Numbered from the stretch's first letter, positions 8,184 to 18,581 are shown. The stretch is 64,000 nt of DNA from JAYFNU01 sp034933305 (GCA_034933305.1 JAYFNU010000014.1:1-64000); one strand, 5' to 3'. Notes: generated from the sequence alone by a model not told the origin. Numbers and translations are program-made.

Positions 8184-8594
8184 TCAGATCAGGATCCCGC
8201 CGCAGTGATCGAGCTCGTGCTGGATGATCTGGGCGGGAAAGCCGGCGAAGGTCGCGATCCGCGTCCGGAAATCCCGGTCCTGGTATTTCACCCGGACGAA
8301 CCGCCAGCGCCTGGCCCTGCGGGTGCCGGCGAGGGACAAGCAGCCCTCCTGCGCCTCGTAGGGGCCGGACTTTTCGAGGATCTGCGGGTTGAACATCAGC
8401 ATGTATTCCCCGCCGTTGTCGATCGCGATGATGCGCCGGGCGACGCCGATCATGTTCGCCGCCATGCCCACGCAGCCGTCGCTGTGCGCGGCGAGCGTCT
8501 CCAGCAGATCGTCCGCCGCGCCGATGTCCTCCGGCGTCGCCGCAGCGCAGGGCTGCGAAAGAAATATGACGTCCCGCACGATTTCACGGACCAT
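8184..8594 (-). CDS. def: Peptide deformylase family protein
   Basis: The protein removes the formyl group from nascent peptides if active. The 136 residues carry all three deformylase motifs: CVGMAANMIG (41-50), EGCLS (83-87, metal ligand C85) and HELDH (126-130, ligands H126 and H130, catalytic E127). The first motif departs from the usual GxGLAAxQ: M48 stands where the transition-state glutamine normally is. Similar Met-containing short deformylases are common in Clostridia. RBS GGAGG precedes the ATG. It ends 165 nt before tag starts. Confidence 0.88.
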   Translation of the reverse strand: MVREIVRDVIFLSQPCAAATPEDIGAADDLLETLAAHSDGCVGMAANMIGVARRIIAIDNGGEYMLMFNPQILEKSGPYEAQEGCLSLAGTRRARRWRFVRVKYQDRDFRTRIATFAGFPAQIIQHELDHCGGILI

Positions 8595-8661
8595 GACAAG
8601 CCTCCGGAATCCTTTTCTTTATCATACCATGCTTTCCCGCCCGCGGACAGCATCTTTTCCC

Positions 8662-8690
8662 TTGCAAACGCCTGCGTTTCGCCCTATACT
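8662..8690 (+). promoter_or_regulatory. Sigma-A promoter of the 8.85 kb GNAT gene
   Basis: TTGCAA (8662-8667), a 17-bp spacer and TATACT (8685-8690) form a near-consensus promoter. It predicts a leader of about 150 nt before the acetyltransferase start, which contains the hairpin listed below. Confidence 0.75.
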
Positions 8691-8779
8691 GGATCCATGA
8701 CAAAGCCGCAGGCTTTCTCAAATTCATCACAGGGAGTACCGCTGTTTGAAGAACAACACCTCGGAGCGCGTCGGCTGAC

Positions 8780-8812
8780 CGGGAGGTTTGCCGCGACCGC
8801 TCAAACCTCCCG
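8780..8812 (+). promoter_or_regulatory. Strong hairpin in the GNAT mRNA leader
   Basis: CGGGAGGTTTG (8780-8790) pairs perfectly with CAAACCTCCCG (8802-8812) around an 11-nt loop. There is no T-tract after it, so it is not a simple terminator. Its left arm includes GGGAGG, but it ends 20 nt before the real Shine-Dalgarno. Attenuation, protein binding or mRNA stabilisation are all possible; no known riboswitch class was recognised. Confidence 0.45.
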
Positions 8813-8846
8813 AAATCGGCATTCAAAAAATTTCAGGAGGAACACC

Positions 8847-9470
8847 ATGAAAGACGATCTTATCCTTCGCATCGAGACCCCGGCCGACTGCGCCGCCACG
8901 GAAAATCTGACGCGCGAGGCATTCTGGAATGTCTACCGCCCGGGCTGCACGGAGCATTATGTCCTGCACAGCTTCCGCGGCAAGGCGGACTTCGTTCCGG
9001 AGCTCAGCCTGGTCATGGAGCTGGGCGGAACGCTCATCGGCCACATCATGTACGTCCGGTCGCAGATCCGGTCCGACAGCGGGGCGGCCGTCCCCGTCAT
9101 GACCTTCGGCCCCCTCAGCATCGCCCCGGCATACCAGCGGCAGGGGTACGGGACCATTTTACTGCGCGAATCCATGCGCAGGGCGGCGCTGCTCGGCGCG
9201 GGCGCTCTCGCCATCGAGGGCGCCATCGGCTTCTACGGCAAGTCCGGCTTCACCGTGGCCAGCGCCCGGGGCATCCATTATGCCGCCGAGCCACGGGACG
9301 CCGAGGTGCCGTATTTCCTGCTCTGCGAGCTGAAGCCCGGTTTCCTCGACGGCATCACCGGCACCTACCAGGACCCGGCGGGATACTTTGTGGACGAAGC
9401 GGAAGCGGAGCGCTTTGACGCGCAGTTTCCGCCGAAGGAAAAGCAAAGGCTGCCCGGCCAGCTGTGCTGA
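8847..9470 (+). CDS. GNAT family N-acetyltransferase
   Basis: A 207-residue GNAT enzyme. It starts LILRIETPADCAATENLTREAFWNVYRPGCTEHYVLHSFR, as in YhbS-type acetyltransferases. The acetyl-CoA motif is LSIAPAYQRQGYGTILLRESMRRA, and FYGKSGF marks the end of the core. The C-terminal segment (PYFLLCELKPGFLDGITGTYQDPAGYF) is typical of this subfamily. The ATG at 8847 has a TCAGGAGG site 6 nt upstream. The gene is monocistronic between a sigma-A promoter and a perfect terminator. Substrate unknown. Confidence 0.85.
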   Translation: MKDDLILRIETPADCAATENLTREAFWNVYRPGCTEHYVLHSFRGKADFVPELSLVMELGGTLIGHIMYVRSQIRSDSGAAVPVMTFGPLSIAPAYQRQGYGTILLRESMRRAALLGAGALAIEGAIGFYGKSGFTVASARGIHYAAEPRDAEVPYFLLCELKPGFLDGITGTYQDPAGYFVDEAEAERFDAQFPPKEKQRLPGQLC

Positions 9471-9503
9471 CCCGCCGGCAGCTGATCCAGCCCGCATGCA
9501 AAG

Positions 9504-9540
9504 GCACGGGAGCGGAGTTCACTCCGCTCCCGTGCTTTTT
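9504..9540 (+). terminator. Perfect 15-bp terminator, built from a decayed small-gene copy
   Basis: GCACGGGAGCGGAGT (9504-9518) pairs with ACTCCGCTCCCGTGC (9521-9535), followed by TTTTT. Read on the minus strand the same bases encode remnants of the repeated small protein: ARERS in one frame, then SAPVPL after a 2-nt deletion. The terminator of the acetyltransferase gene therefore seems to overlap a dead copy of that gene. Confidence 0.85.
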
Positions 9541-9611
9541 GTCTGCCGCGGGATCCTGCGGCTTCGGCCCGCGCGGATGAACGCCGCGCGCATCCCGCCG
9601 CATTTTTGCCC

Positions 9612-10727
9612 CTATATCCCCTTTTGCGCTTTAAGCAGCTTCTCCCATTCGGAGACGATGGACCGGTCCTCGAAGTAATTCAGCTGCATCGCTTTTTGCA
9701 CCCGGCGAAGGGTCGCATCGGTCACCGCTCTTCCTTTTGCCGTGCCGGCGGCGATAATGTCGTAGATGGAATCGATATCCGCTTCCCATCCGGCCCTGGC
9801 GGTGCGGATCGGGGCGAGAAGCTCTTCGAGGACCTGGATCAGAAATTTCTTGCAGGTCCCGTCGCCGAGGCCTCCCCTGCGGTAATGCTCCTTCATTTCC
9901 CCGAGATTCGCGTATTCGGGCAGATATTTTTTGAAATGCTCGTCGGTGCAGAACGCGTCCAGATAGGTGAACACTACGTTCCCCTCTGTATGTCCCGGAT
10001 CGCCGATGCTCAGATGGGCGGGATCGGTGAACATCTTGCCGTTGATCTGTTGCCTGACCGTTTTCGCCGAATCGGAAAGATAAATGCAATTCCCCAGCGA
10101 CTTGCTCATTTTTGCTTTTCCGTCCACGCCGGGCAAACGCCTCTGCGTTTCATTCTCGGGGATGATGGCCTTCGGCAGCACGAGCGTGTCGCCGTAGATC
10201 CTGTTGAACTTCTCGACGATTTCGCGCGTCTGCTCCAGCATAGGGAGCTGGTCTTCCCCGACCGGAACGATGTTTGCGGCGAACGCCGTTATATCGGCCG
10301 CCTGGGACACGGGATATGCGAAGAACCCCGCCGGCAGGCCTTCATCGGCGAACCCGCGCATCTGGATCTCCGCCTTCACGGTCGGATTGCGCGAGAGTCG
10401 GGCGGTCGTCACAAGATTCATATAGTAAAAGGTGAGCGCGTGCAGTGCCGGGAGCGAGGATTGGACGCAAAACGTCACCTTGTTCGGGTCAAGTCCCACG
10501 GAAAGATAATCCAGCACGACCTGGACGATGTTCTCTCTGATTTTGCGGGGGTTGTCGGCATTGTCCGTCAGCGCCTGGTCATCGGCGATCAATATATAGA
10601 TGTCATCGAACTTTCCCGAGTTCTGCATCGCCACCCTGTGTTTCAGCGACCCGACGTAGTGCCCCAAATGCAGTCTTCCCGTCGGGCGGTCGCCGGTCAA
10701 AATGATCTGCTTTTCCGTTTCATCCAT
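9612..10727 (-). CDS. trpS: Tryptophan--tRNA ligase
   Basis: This enzyme charges tRNA-Trp. The 371-residue class I synthetase has the HIGH motif as HLGH (20-23, in RPTGRLHLGHYVG) and an exact KMSKS at 206-210. Tryptophan-pocket elements include FAYPVSQAADI and GEDQLPMLEQTREI. The sequence resembles the longer bacterial TrpRS subgroup with NPTVKAEIQMRG after motif one. No T-box element was seen upstream. The gene ends about 75 nt from the 9.5 kb terminator of the opposing gene. Confidence 0.95.
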   Translation of the reverse strand: MDETEKQIILTGDRPTGRLHLGHYVGSLKHRVAMQNSGKFDDIYILIADDQALTDNADNPRKIRENIVQVVLDYLSVGLDPNKVTFCVQSSLPALHALTFYYMNLVTTARLSRNPTVKAEIQMRGFADEGLPAGFFAYPVSQAADITAFAANIVPVGEDQLPMLEQTREIVEKFNRIYGDTLVLPKAIIPENETQRRLPGVDGKAKMSKSLGNCIYLSDSAKTVRQQINGKMFTDPAHLSIGDPGHTEGNVVFTYLDAFCTDEHFKKYLPEYANLGEMKEHYRRGGLGDGTCKKFLIQVLEELLAPIRTARAGWEADIDSIYDIIAAGTAKGRAVTDATLRRVQKAMQLNYFEDRSIVSEWEKLLKAQKGI

Positions 10728-10797
10728 GTCTCTTTACCTGGTTTCACAAAGTTTGATTGATCTGTCTGCCCATGGGATTGCTCCGCCTCGCAAAAAT

Positions 10798-11106
10798 TCA
10801 GTCTGTCTGCTTCCGTTTTTCGCCCGCCGGGCCGGGATTCGTCTGTTTCGCTTTTGACGCTTTCTTGTTCATCTTCAGTGCAATGCCCTTTTCTTCTGCC
10901 GCAGCTTCGAAGCACCTGACGGCAACCGAGGATCTTTCCCCGGCCGTCATCTCCGGGGAAATCCGTTCCTCTGTCTGCTGCACCGCGTTCTCGCTGTCCG
11001 ACACATCGAGCAGGTTGACGGCGAGGCAGAAGAATGCTTTTCTGCGCCCGTCGTTGTAATTGTCAAGAAGGTATTCGAGTATCTGTGATTTCCGCTCGAG
11101 CTGCAC
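10798..11106 (-). CDS. Small hypothetical protein or C-terminal remnant
   Basis: Reading from a possible GTG at 11104-11106 gives about 102 residues beginning VQLERKSQILEYLLDNYNDGRRKAFFCLAVNLLDV. These are two clear amphipathic helices, followed by EMTAGERSSVAVRCFEAAAEEKGIALKMNKK and a basic tail. The helical part looks like a real protein domain, but no ribosome binding site precedes the GTG. The open frame continues upstream through decayed sequence. I therefore think it may be the surviving C-terminus of a once longer protein. It lies just upstream of trpS. Function unknown. Confidence 0.4.
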   Translation of the reverse strand: MQLERKSQILEYLLDNYNDGRRKAFFCLAVNLLDVSDSENAVQQTEERISPEMTAGERSSVAVRCFEAAAEEKGIALKMNKKASKAKQTNPGPAGEKRKQTD

Positions 11107-11286
11107 ATGGTATGCGGTCCATAAGATATTACTTTTTTTAAGTGTACAGCATATTTCCCGGTTTGTCGACCGCGTCGGGAGGTCGCTCGCTTGCCCGGCA
11201 AGATATTTCCCGGAATGCGCGGCAGCCCTGATCCGGGTGGAAATCCGGCGGAGTGCCGCCGTGCGCCGGGCAGTGCCGGCTCCGAG

Positions 11287-11432
11287 AAACAAACAAAGGC
11301 ACCAAAGCGGAGTCGTCACTCCATTTTCGTGCCTTTCGTCTTTGTAGGCTTTTGAGTTTTCGGATTTGCGCGTCACCGGGTTCAGCGCGCCCAAGCGGTG
11401 CGCCCATTTAAATCGCGTTGCCGCTGCTTCTG
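11287..11432 (-). pseudogene. Frameshifted copy of the small conserved basic protein
   Basis: This is a homologue of the intact small gene at 5.1-5.3 kb. Two frames each hold part of the protein: one reads GALNPVTRKSENSKAY, the other RRKARKWSDDSALVPLF. A 1-nt deletion relative to the intact copy separates them. A second 1-nt deletion lies at the TGGG before ALNPVTR, and the upstream part reads RDLNGRTAW in the third frame. The start region is not conserved. The copy is therefore not translatable as one protein. Confidence 0.7.
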
Positions 11433-11473
11433 TACGGTAATTAAATATTTGATACATTTATGGCATTGCTGTT

Positions 11474-12472
11474 CTAATTGGTTTGTGTCAATGTAGCTAC
11501 AGGAGCAATAATTGCGTTATTAAATATATGATCACCGTCTATAATAACATCAGCACTGATTTCTTTTTCCGTTGAAACTGTCAAATCTGCTTGTGACAAC
11601 GGCTCCAATGCTTCTATTACATCAACTGCAGGGAAATCTCTACGTGTTACTAATTCTTTAACCGCTTGTCTGTCAACTGGCATAGGTAAAGATACTTCTT
11701 TTGGCAACTGAGCATCAGCAGCAATAAATTGTTGAACTATTCCCCATGATGTATAGAACAACTCCATGAAAGAACCGTCATATGGTATAGGGCATACCAC
11801 TAAATTTTTTCTATCATCAACATATACTTTATCAGATTTTCCTTGTGATGCAGGGACAATTCCAATTCTTAAACCTCTTGCCCCCTCAAGTTGAGTCGGA
11901 TTAATTTTGAGTGTTGTGCCAAGCCAACGGTCACTATCTTTTGCACCGAAAAACAAGTCTGCTTTCCACAGGCCAGATATTGAGTAAGGCAGGGCATTTC
12001 GCGTCTCGGGACGGTTAAATGCAGCAGAAAGCATATTAAGATAGTTCTTCAGCTTCGGAGGCTGTGCCTGTGCTCCTGTTAATAGTCGAGACTCGGAGGT
12101 GAGAATATGACTCGCGGTATCAATAACTTGTACCTTACCGTTTTTTTCCAATCCAAACAAAATTGACTTATAATCATTTCCTTGCAATTTGCATCGTTTT
12201 GCAGCGTCCGACAATCTTTCTAAGACGATTGAATCATTTCTTCTTACAGCATCATGGATAGCCCATTCAAAACAAAATCCAATGTCACCAGCGCCTGGAC
12301 GATATGCACGAGAAAGCATTTTGAGTTTTATGTTTTCAACTCCACCGAATTCCGCCATAACATCGGCTTTTATTCCTGTAAGCAAACTTGATAGTATTGG
12401 CCGAATAAGGGCGATACGTGCAAGAACTTCACTTTGAATTGGTGCATTCTGGTTTTCTGTCAGTAGTTTCAT
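11474..12472 (-). CDS. AT-rich orphan protein, possible PD-(D/E)XK nuclease-like
   Basis: A 332-residue soluble protein with no membrane segment. Its base composition is far more AT-rich than anything around it, marking recent transfer. Conserved-looking segments are GDIGFCFEWAIHDAV, WKADLFFGAKDSDRWLGTTLKINPTQLEGARGLRIGIVPA and NLVVCPIPYDGSFMELFY. E69, D172 and the T-x-K at 187-189 could form a PD-(D/E)XK-type active site, as in restriction-like nucleases. This is pattern-based inference only. GGAG precedes the ATG. No methylase or other partner gene is adjacent. It lies 3' of tRNA-Pro, a common landing site for islands. A defence or mobile-element role is plausible but unproven. Confidence 0.5.
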   Translation of the reverse strand: MKLLTENQNAPIQSEVLARIALIRPILSSLLTGIKADVMAEFGGVENIKLKMLSRAYRPGAGDIGFCFEWAIHDAVRRNDSIVLERLSDAAKRCKLQGNDYKSILFGLEKNGKVQVIDTASHILTSESRLLTGAQAQPPKLKNYLNMLSAAFNRPETRNALPYSISGLWKADLFFGAKDSDRWLGTTLKINPTQLEGARGLRIGIVPASQGKSDKVYVDDRKNLVVCPIPYDGSFMELFYTSWGIVQQFIAADAQLPKEVSLPMPVDRQAVKELVTRRDFPAVDVIEALEPLSQADLTVSTEKEISADVIIDGDHIFNNAIIAPVATLTQTN

Positions 12473-12790
12473 AACTTCTCCTCTTTATTATAAGATTTGC
12501 ATGTTAGTAGAAATTGTTTCATTATCAAACTTCATAGTATTGCTATGCCACACATTTCCGCCATTTACTGCAAAAGCAAGTCTAGTACATTAAATCTCTT
12601 TTTCAGTATAATGCCAACTCTATCCATTTTCAACAGAGTGTCGAAACCTGCAGGCAAGCGCAGATCCCGCGCCGCAAGAATCAACGAAACAGGCCGTTCC
12701 GGGCGCCGCAAAAAGCCGTTCAGCCCACGTCCGAAATTTGAACTTTTCACAAAGAAAAATCCTCTGCAATCGACGATTCCAGAGGATTTT
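12473..12790. other. Gene-free stretch between orphan gene and tRNA-Pro
   Basis: About 320 bases without a supported gene. The half next to the orphan gene is AT-rich like it, and base composition returns to GC-rich near 12.64 kb, which may mark the edge of transferred DNA. The tRNA-Pro terminator occupies the far end. I found no duplicated tRNA 3' end. Confidence 0.5.
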
Positions 12791-12791
12791 T
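12755..12791 (-). terminator. Terminator of tRNA-Pro
   Basis: On the minus strand AAATCCTCTG pairs with CAGAGGATTT and a run of T follows, directly after the CCA end of the tRNA. This gives a short monocistronic tRNA transcript. Confidence 0.85.
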
Positions 12792-12866
12792 GGTCCGAGT
12801 GACAGGATTCGAACCTGCGGCCTGATGGTCCCAAACCACCCGCGCTACCAACTGCGCTACACCCGG
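12791..12866 (-). tRNA. tRNA-Pro (anticodon TGG)
   Basis: A full 76-nt cloverleaf with encoded CCA. The acceptor arms CCGGGTG and CACTCGG pair, with discriminator A. The T loop is GGTTCGAATCC and the anticodon loop GTTTGGGAC gives TGG for proline. Its 3' end faces the AT-rich orphan gene. Confidence 0.95.
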
Positions 12867-13187
12867 TTATTCACTTTTTGTTTTCTGAAAATTTCTCTGT
12901 CTGCGGTCATTCCCGTGGTCAAGGGCGCTCTCGCGGCGCGTTTCCGGCGGCGGTAGAAGCCCGCAAACGGCGGCGCCGCGGGGCTTCCCCGCATCGCCGC
13001 GGGACGCGGCCCGGATGCGGGCGCTGCGCTCCCGGGCACCCGCGCTGCCGGCTGCGCCGTCCCCGGATATCCGGTTTTTTTATTTTAGCACAAACGCACC
13101 GCAAAGCAAAGAGCACCGCCGCCGGGGCCGTTTCCGCCCGGCGGCGTTTTTGCGCCGATCCCCGATCGCCGAAAAAGCGGCGCGGCG
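12867..13187. other. Intergenic region upstream of tRNA-Pro
   Basis: About 320 GC-rich bases with no credible gene. They hold the upstream side of tRNA-Pro (no clear -35/-10 pair seen) and a strong hairpin at 13117-13151. The open frames across it are low-complexity Arg/Ala/Pro translations. Confidence 0.5.
13117..13151. terminator. Hairpin terminator downstream of the DUF2179 gene
   Basis: CGCCGCCGGG (13117-13126) pairs with CCCGGCGGCG (13137-13146). The five-T tract lies on the plus strand, but the only gene ending here, the DUF2179 gene, is on the minus strand. It may act in both directions, with a weak minus tail. Confidence 0.5.
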
Positions 13188-13718
13188 TCAGTGCCGCTTC
13201 AGGTAGCCCCCCTCGAGGGAGCGCAGATCGTTGACGGAGATGACGGCTTCCGGGCATTTTTCAAAGATCAGTCTGCGCGCGGCCGGGATGCTGCGGCGCT
13301 TGAGCTGCACGAGCAGCACGCCGCGCTTCGCCGCCCCGACGCTGTGGCCTTCGAGGATGGTCACGCCGTAGCCCTGCTCGCGCAGCGCGCAGCCGAGCTG
13401 CTCCGCCCGCTGGTCGTCGAGCACCACCTGCATGGACGTGAGGCCGACCGCCAGCCATTCGTCGATGAGCGTTCCCACATAGACGCCGGCGGCGAAGCCG
13501 AGGCAATAGATCACGCCCTTCATCGGGTCGCTGTAGATGTCGTTGATGACGTTGCTCACGAGGATGAGCCAGATGGTGATGCTGATGAGACCGCACGCCG
13601 TCCCGAGCAGCTTCTTACCCTTGCCGACGAAGACGATCTTGAGCGTGTCGAAAGACACCTCGACCACCTTGCCCAGAAAAATGATGACGTAAACCCAGAC
13701 GCCCGTGATTCCCCACAT
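13188..13718 (-). CDS. DUF2179/UPF0316 membrane protein
   Basis: The 176-residue protein begins with three membrane helices (VYVIIFLGKVVEVSFDTLKIVFV, ACGLISITIWLILVSNVI, GVIYCLGFAAGVYVGTLIDE). A soluble DUF2179 domain follows, with the typical GYGVTILEGHSVGAAKRGVLLVQLKRR and ISVNDLRSLEGGY. This matches the UPF0316 family of about 170 residues, which is thought to bind a nucleotide-like ligand through its C-terminal domain. No operon partner is near. Confidence 0.88.
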   Translation of the reverse strand: MWGITGVWVYVIIFLGKVVEVSFDTLKIVFVGKGKKLLGTACGLISITIWLILVSNVINDIYSDPMKGVIYCLGFAAGVYVGTLIDEWLAVGLTSMQVVLDDQRAEQLGCALREQGYGVTILEGHSVGAAKRGVLLVQLKRRSIPAARRLIFEKCPEAVISVNDLRSLEGGYLKRH

Positions 13719-13834
13719 ATATAATTTTACCTCAATTCAGCTTTCCGCCCGCGGCGATCCGCCGCGGACAAACAACGCAATTATAGCACGCCGCCGATGG
13801 CAGGTAAACCTGTATTTTTCGGGCCGGCGCGCGC

Positions 13835-13864
13835 AAAAAAGCAGGGGCGCTCTCGCGCCCCTGC
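13835..13864 (-). terminator. Terminator of the DUF4349 lipoprotein gene
   Basis: GCAGGGGCGC and GCGCCCCTGC form a perfect 10-bp stem with a TCTC loop (13841-13864). On the minus strand it is followed by six T (13835-13840). It lies 12 nt after the stop codon. Confidence 0.9.
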
Positions 13865-13875
13865 GGTATGGCGGA

Positions 13876-14889
13876 TCAGTCCTTGCCGTGCTTCGCGAAA
13901 GGCGACGTTTTCGCCGGAACGTCCGCGTCCTGCGCCGGCGGAACGGCCGGCCCCGCGGATGCGCCCGCCGCAGCGCGCGCCGCCTTCTTCGCCTTTGCCG
14001 TGCGGATGATCTTCCGCGCAAGCAGGAAAACGAGGAAGAAAACGACGAGATACGGGATCGCGTAAATGATCGCGATGACGGCGCCGCGCAGGAAGTTGAC
14101 GATGGAGCGGCCCGAGCCCTTGAGGGCCTCGACGAGCTCCTCGCCGAAGGTCGTCGTATGAACGGTGATGGTCGTGACTTCCGACAGGTTGATGTAGACG
14201 GTGCAGTAGGACACGAGGTCGTCGTAGGTCTTGAGCGTCGCCGTGTAGCTCTCGATCTGATAGATGACGTCGGTCAGCTTGTCGCGGATGAGGATGATGT
14301 CGTCCACGGACTGCGCCTTGTCGAGCAGCTCGAGCAGCTGGGTCTTCTGCGCTTCGAGAGAATCAAGGCGCGCCTGCGTGTCGATATAGCTGGAGGTGAT
14401 GTCCTCGCTCGTGTCGTCCTGCTGCGTGACGTTGCCGAAATCGGGGCCCTTCGACAGGAAATCCTGGTACTTGTCGGCGGGGATCTTGAGCGTCAGGCTC
14501 GCGCTGCGGGAATTGTAATACCCGTTCTGCGAGGTATAGCCGCCCGAAACGCTCTTGGAGGCGACATAACCGCCGGCCTCCTTGACCGCCGCGAGGATGG
14601 CGTTGTAGCTGTCCTCGAATTCTTTCGTCTCGATCGACATGTTCGTCGTGTAGACGATCTTTTGCCCGTAGGCGGCCTGCTTTGCGGCGTCGGCGGTCCC
14701 GCCGGCGGAAGCTGCGTTCTGCGGCGCGAGATCCTGCACCGACTCGGCCGCCGTGTTGACGTTGGCGCCGGCGTCGCTGTCGGCATAATAGGAAGAATCG
14801 TATGCCGCTTCGGTCTTTGCGGCGCTGCATGCGCACAGCATGGCGGCGATGAGCAGCAGGCTGAGGATCGCGATCAGTTTCTTGTTCAT
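13876..14889 (-). CDS. DUF4349 domain lipoprotein
   Basis: The start ATG (14887-14889) has GGGAGGAG upstream and gives a clean lipoprotein signal, LLLIAAMLCACSAAK, with the lipobox cysteine near residue 20. A low-complexity Ala/Asp linker leads into a DUF4349 domain (QKIVYTTNMSIETKEFEDSYNAI, GGYVASKS, SASLTLKIPADKYQDFL, DITSSYIDTQARLDSLEAQKTQLLELLDKA). This part includes a coiled coil. A C-terminal membrane helix (IIYAIPYLVVFFLVFLLARKI) precedes a basic cytoplasmic tail. The protein therefore spans the space between an outer-leaflet lipid anchor and a membrane helix. Function of the family is not established. Confidence 0.88.
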   Translation of the reverse strand: MNKKLIAILSLLLIAAMLCACSAAKTEAAYDSSYYADSDAGANVNTAAESVQDLAPQNAASAGGTADAAKQAAYGQKIVYTTNMSIETKEFEDSYNAILAAVKEAGGYVASKSVSGGYTSQNGYYNSRSASLTLKIPADKYQDFLSKGPDFGNVTQQDDTSEDITSSYIDTQARLDSLEAQKTQLLELLDKAQSVDDIILIRDKLTDVIYQIESYTATLKTYDDLVSYCTVYINLSEVTTITVHTTTFGEELVEALKGSGRSIVNFLRGAVIAIIYAIPYLVVFFLVFLLARKIIRTAKAKKAARAAAGASAGPAVPPAQDADVPAKTSPFAKHGKD

Positions 14890-15042
14890 TGTTCCACTCC
14901 TCCCTTTGTACCGTTTGTGGCGTGAAGCGGGCGTTCTGTTGCATGGATCCGGCAACTGCAATCTTTCCGTAACGACTGTTTTGCTTATTTTACCGCAGAA
15001 CGGGCGGCGAAGCAACAGCCGCCGGAAGGCGCGCATTTTCTA

Positions 15043-15071
15043 TTGACATCGCCGCGCAAATAGGTTAAAAT
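15043..15071 (+). promoter_or_regulatory. Consensus sigma-A promoter for the tRNA pair
   Basis: TTGACA (15043-15048), exactly 17 bp, then TAAAAT (15066-15071), about 90 nt before tRNA-Thr. It should transcribe tRNA-Thr and tRNA-Tyr together up to the terminator near 15.4 kb. Confidence 0.85.
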
Positions 15072-15158
15072 AATCAAGCGCCTTATGGGAAAACGCCGTT
15101 TTCGACCCCGTAAGCGGGGCTTTGCGGGCCGCGTGTCCGCCTTGCCGGCGCGCAAACT

Positions 15159-15234
15159 GCTGGTGTAGCTCAGCCGGTAGAGCAGCTGATTTGTAATCAG
15201 CAGGTCGGGGGTTCGAATCCGTCCACCAGCTCCA
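15159..15234 (+). tRNA. tRNA-Thr (anticodon TGT)
   Basis: GCTGGTG pairs with CACCAGC, with discriminator T and encoded CCA. The D arm is TAGCTCAGCCGGTAGAGCA. The anticodon stem-loop CTGATTTGTAATCAG reads TGT for threonine. The T loop is GGTTCGAATCC. Confidence 0.95.
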
Positions 15235-15260
15235 CTGACGGCTCCCGCACAACTGCATAT

Positions 15261-15345
15261 GGGAGAGTTCCCGAGTGGCCAAAGGGGACAGACTGTAAAT
15301 CTGCTGGCAATGCCTTCGATGGTTCGAATCCATCCTCTCCCACCA
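15261..15345 (+). tRNA. tRNA-Tyr (anticodon GTA)
   Basis: An 85-nt tRNA with the long variable arm of tyrosine tRNAs. GGGAGAG pairs with CTCTCCC and CCA is encoded. The anticodon loop ACTGTAAAT reads GTA. It lies 26 nt after tRNA-Thr. Confidence 0.95.
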
Positions 15346-15352
15346 AACAAAG

Positions 15353-15406
15353 ACACTGTCGGTTTCCGCGCCTCAAGGGCCCGGACGCCGATGGTGTTTT
15401 TGCTTT
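15353..15406 (+). terminator. Terminator of the tRNA-Thr/Tyr transcript
   Basis: ACACTGTCGG (15353-15362) pairs with CCGATGGTGT (15387-15396) with two G-U pairs, followed by TTTTTGCTTTT. It begins 8 nt after tRNA-Tyr. Confidence 0.75.
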
Positions 15407-15710
15407 TGCGCTTCATTTCGGGCGGGCCCGGCCGCCTTCCCTTTTACCCGCGGGCCGGGCGGGAATGGCGATACAAGCGGAAAAAGCGGCGCTGCCCGAA
15501 CGCTCCCGCCGGATTTTACACGGCAGCAGGCGCCTGTGCGCGTCCGCATGTACCGCTCTCCCTTGTGGGCGCCTTCCCCGATACGTCGCCTGATCCTGCA
15601 GGGCCTGTCTGCTTTTGAGAATGAGCGGCCGGGCCCTGCATTTTTATTGCCCGGATTTTTTTGCTCCGGCTGCAAAACGGCCGCGCGGCGGCCCGCCATC
15701 CCCGGGATCC
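15407..15710. other. Gene-free stretch after the tRNA terminator
   Basis: About 300 bases with no supported gene. A second hairpin, CCGGGC (15629-15634) with GCCCGG (15649-15654) followed by ATTTTTTTT, could be a back-up plus-strand terminator. Nothing else recognisable. Confidence 0.5.

Positions 15711-18581
<2,871 letters not shown>

Noticed and set aside
8725..8745. AGGGAGTACCGC resembling a T-box antiterminator core
   Set aside because: It lacks the UGGN bulge of the AGGGTGGNACCGCG core. There is no Stem I or specifier region, and the downstream gene is an acetyltransferase rather than an amino acid gene.
10728..10800. Possible T-box leader in front of trpS
   Set aside because: No T-box core sequence was found on the minus strand upstream of the gene, and the space is short.
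11440..12800. Integrated island with att repeats at tRNA-Pro
   Set aside because: I searched by eye for a second copy of the tRNA 3' end at the far side of the AT-rich gene and saw none. No integrase is present, so a defined element is not supported.
15407..15710. Small RNA gene downstream of tRNA-Tyr
   Set aside because: Only a second weak hairpin with a T-run is present. There is no promoter or conserved structure to support an RNA.
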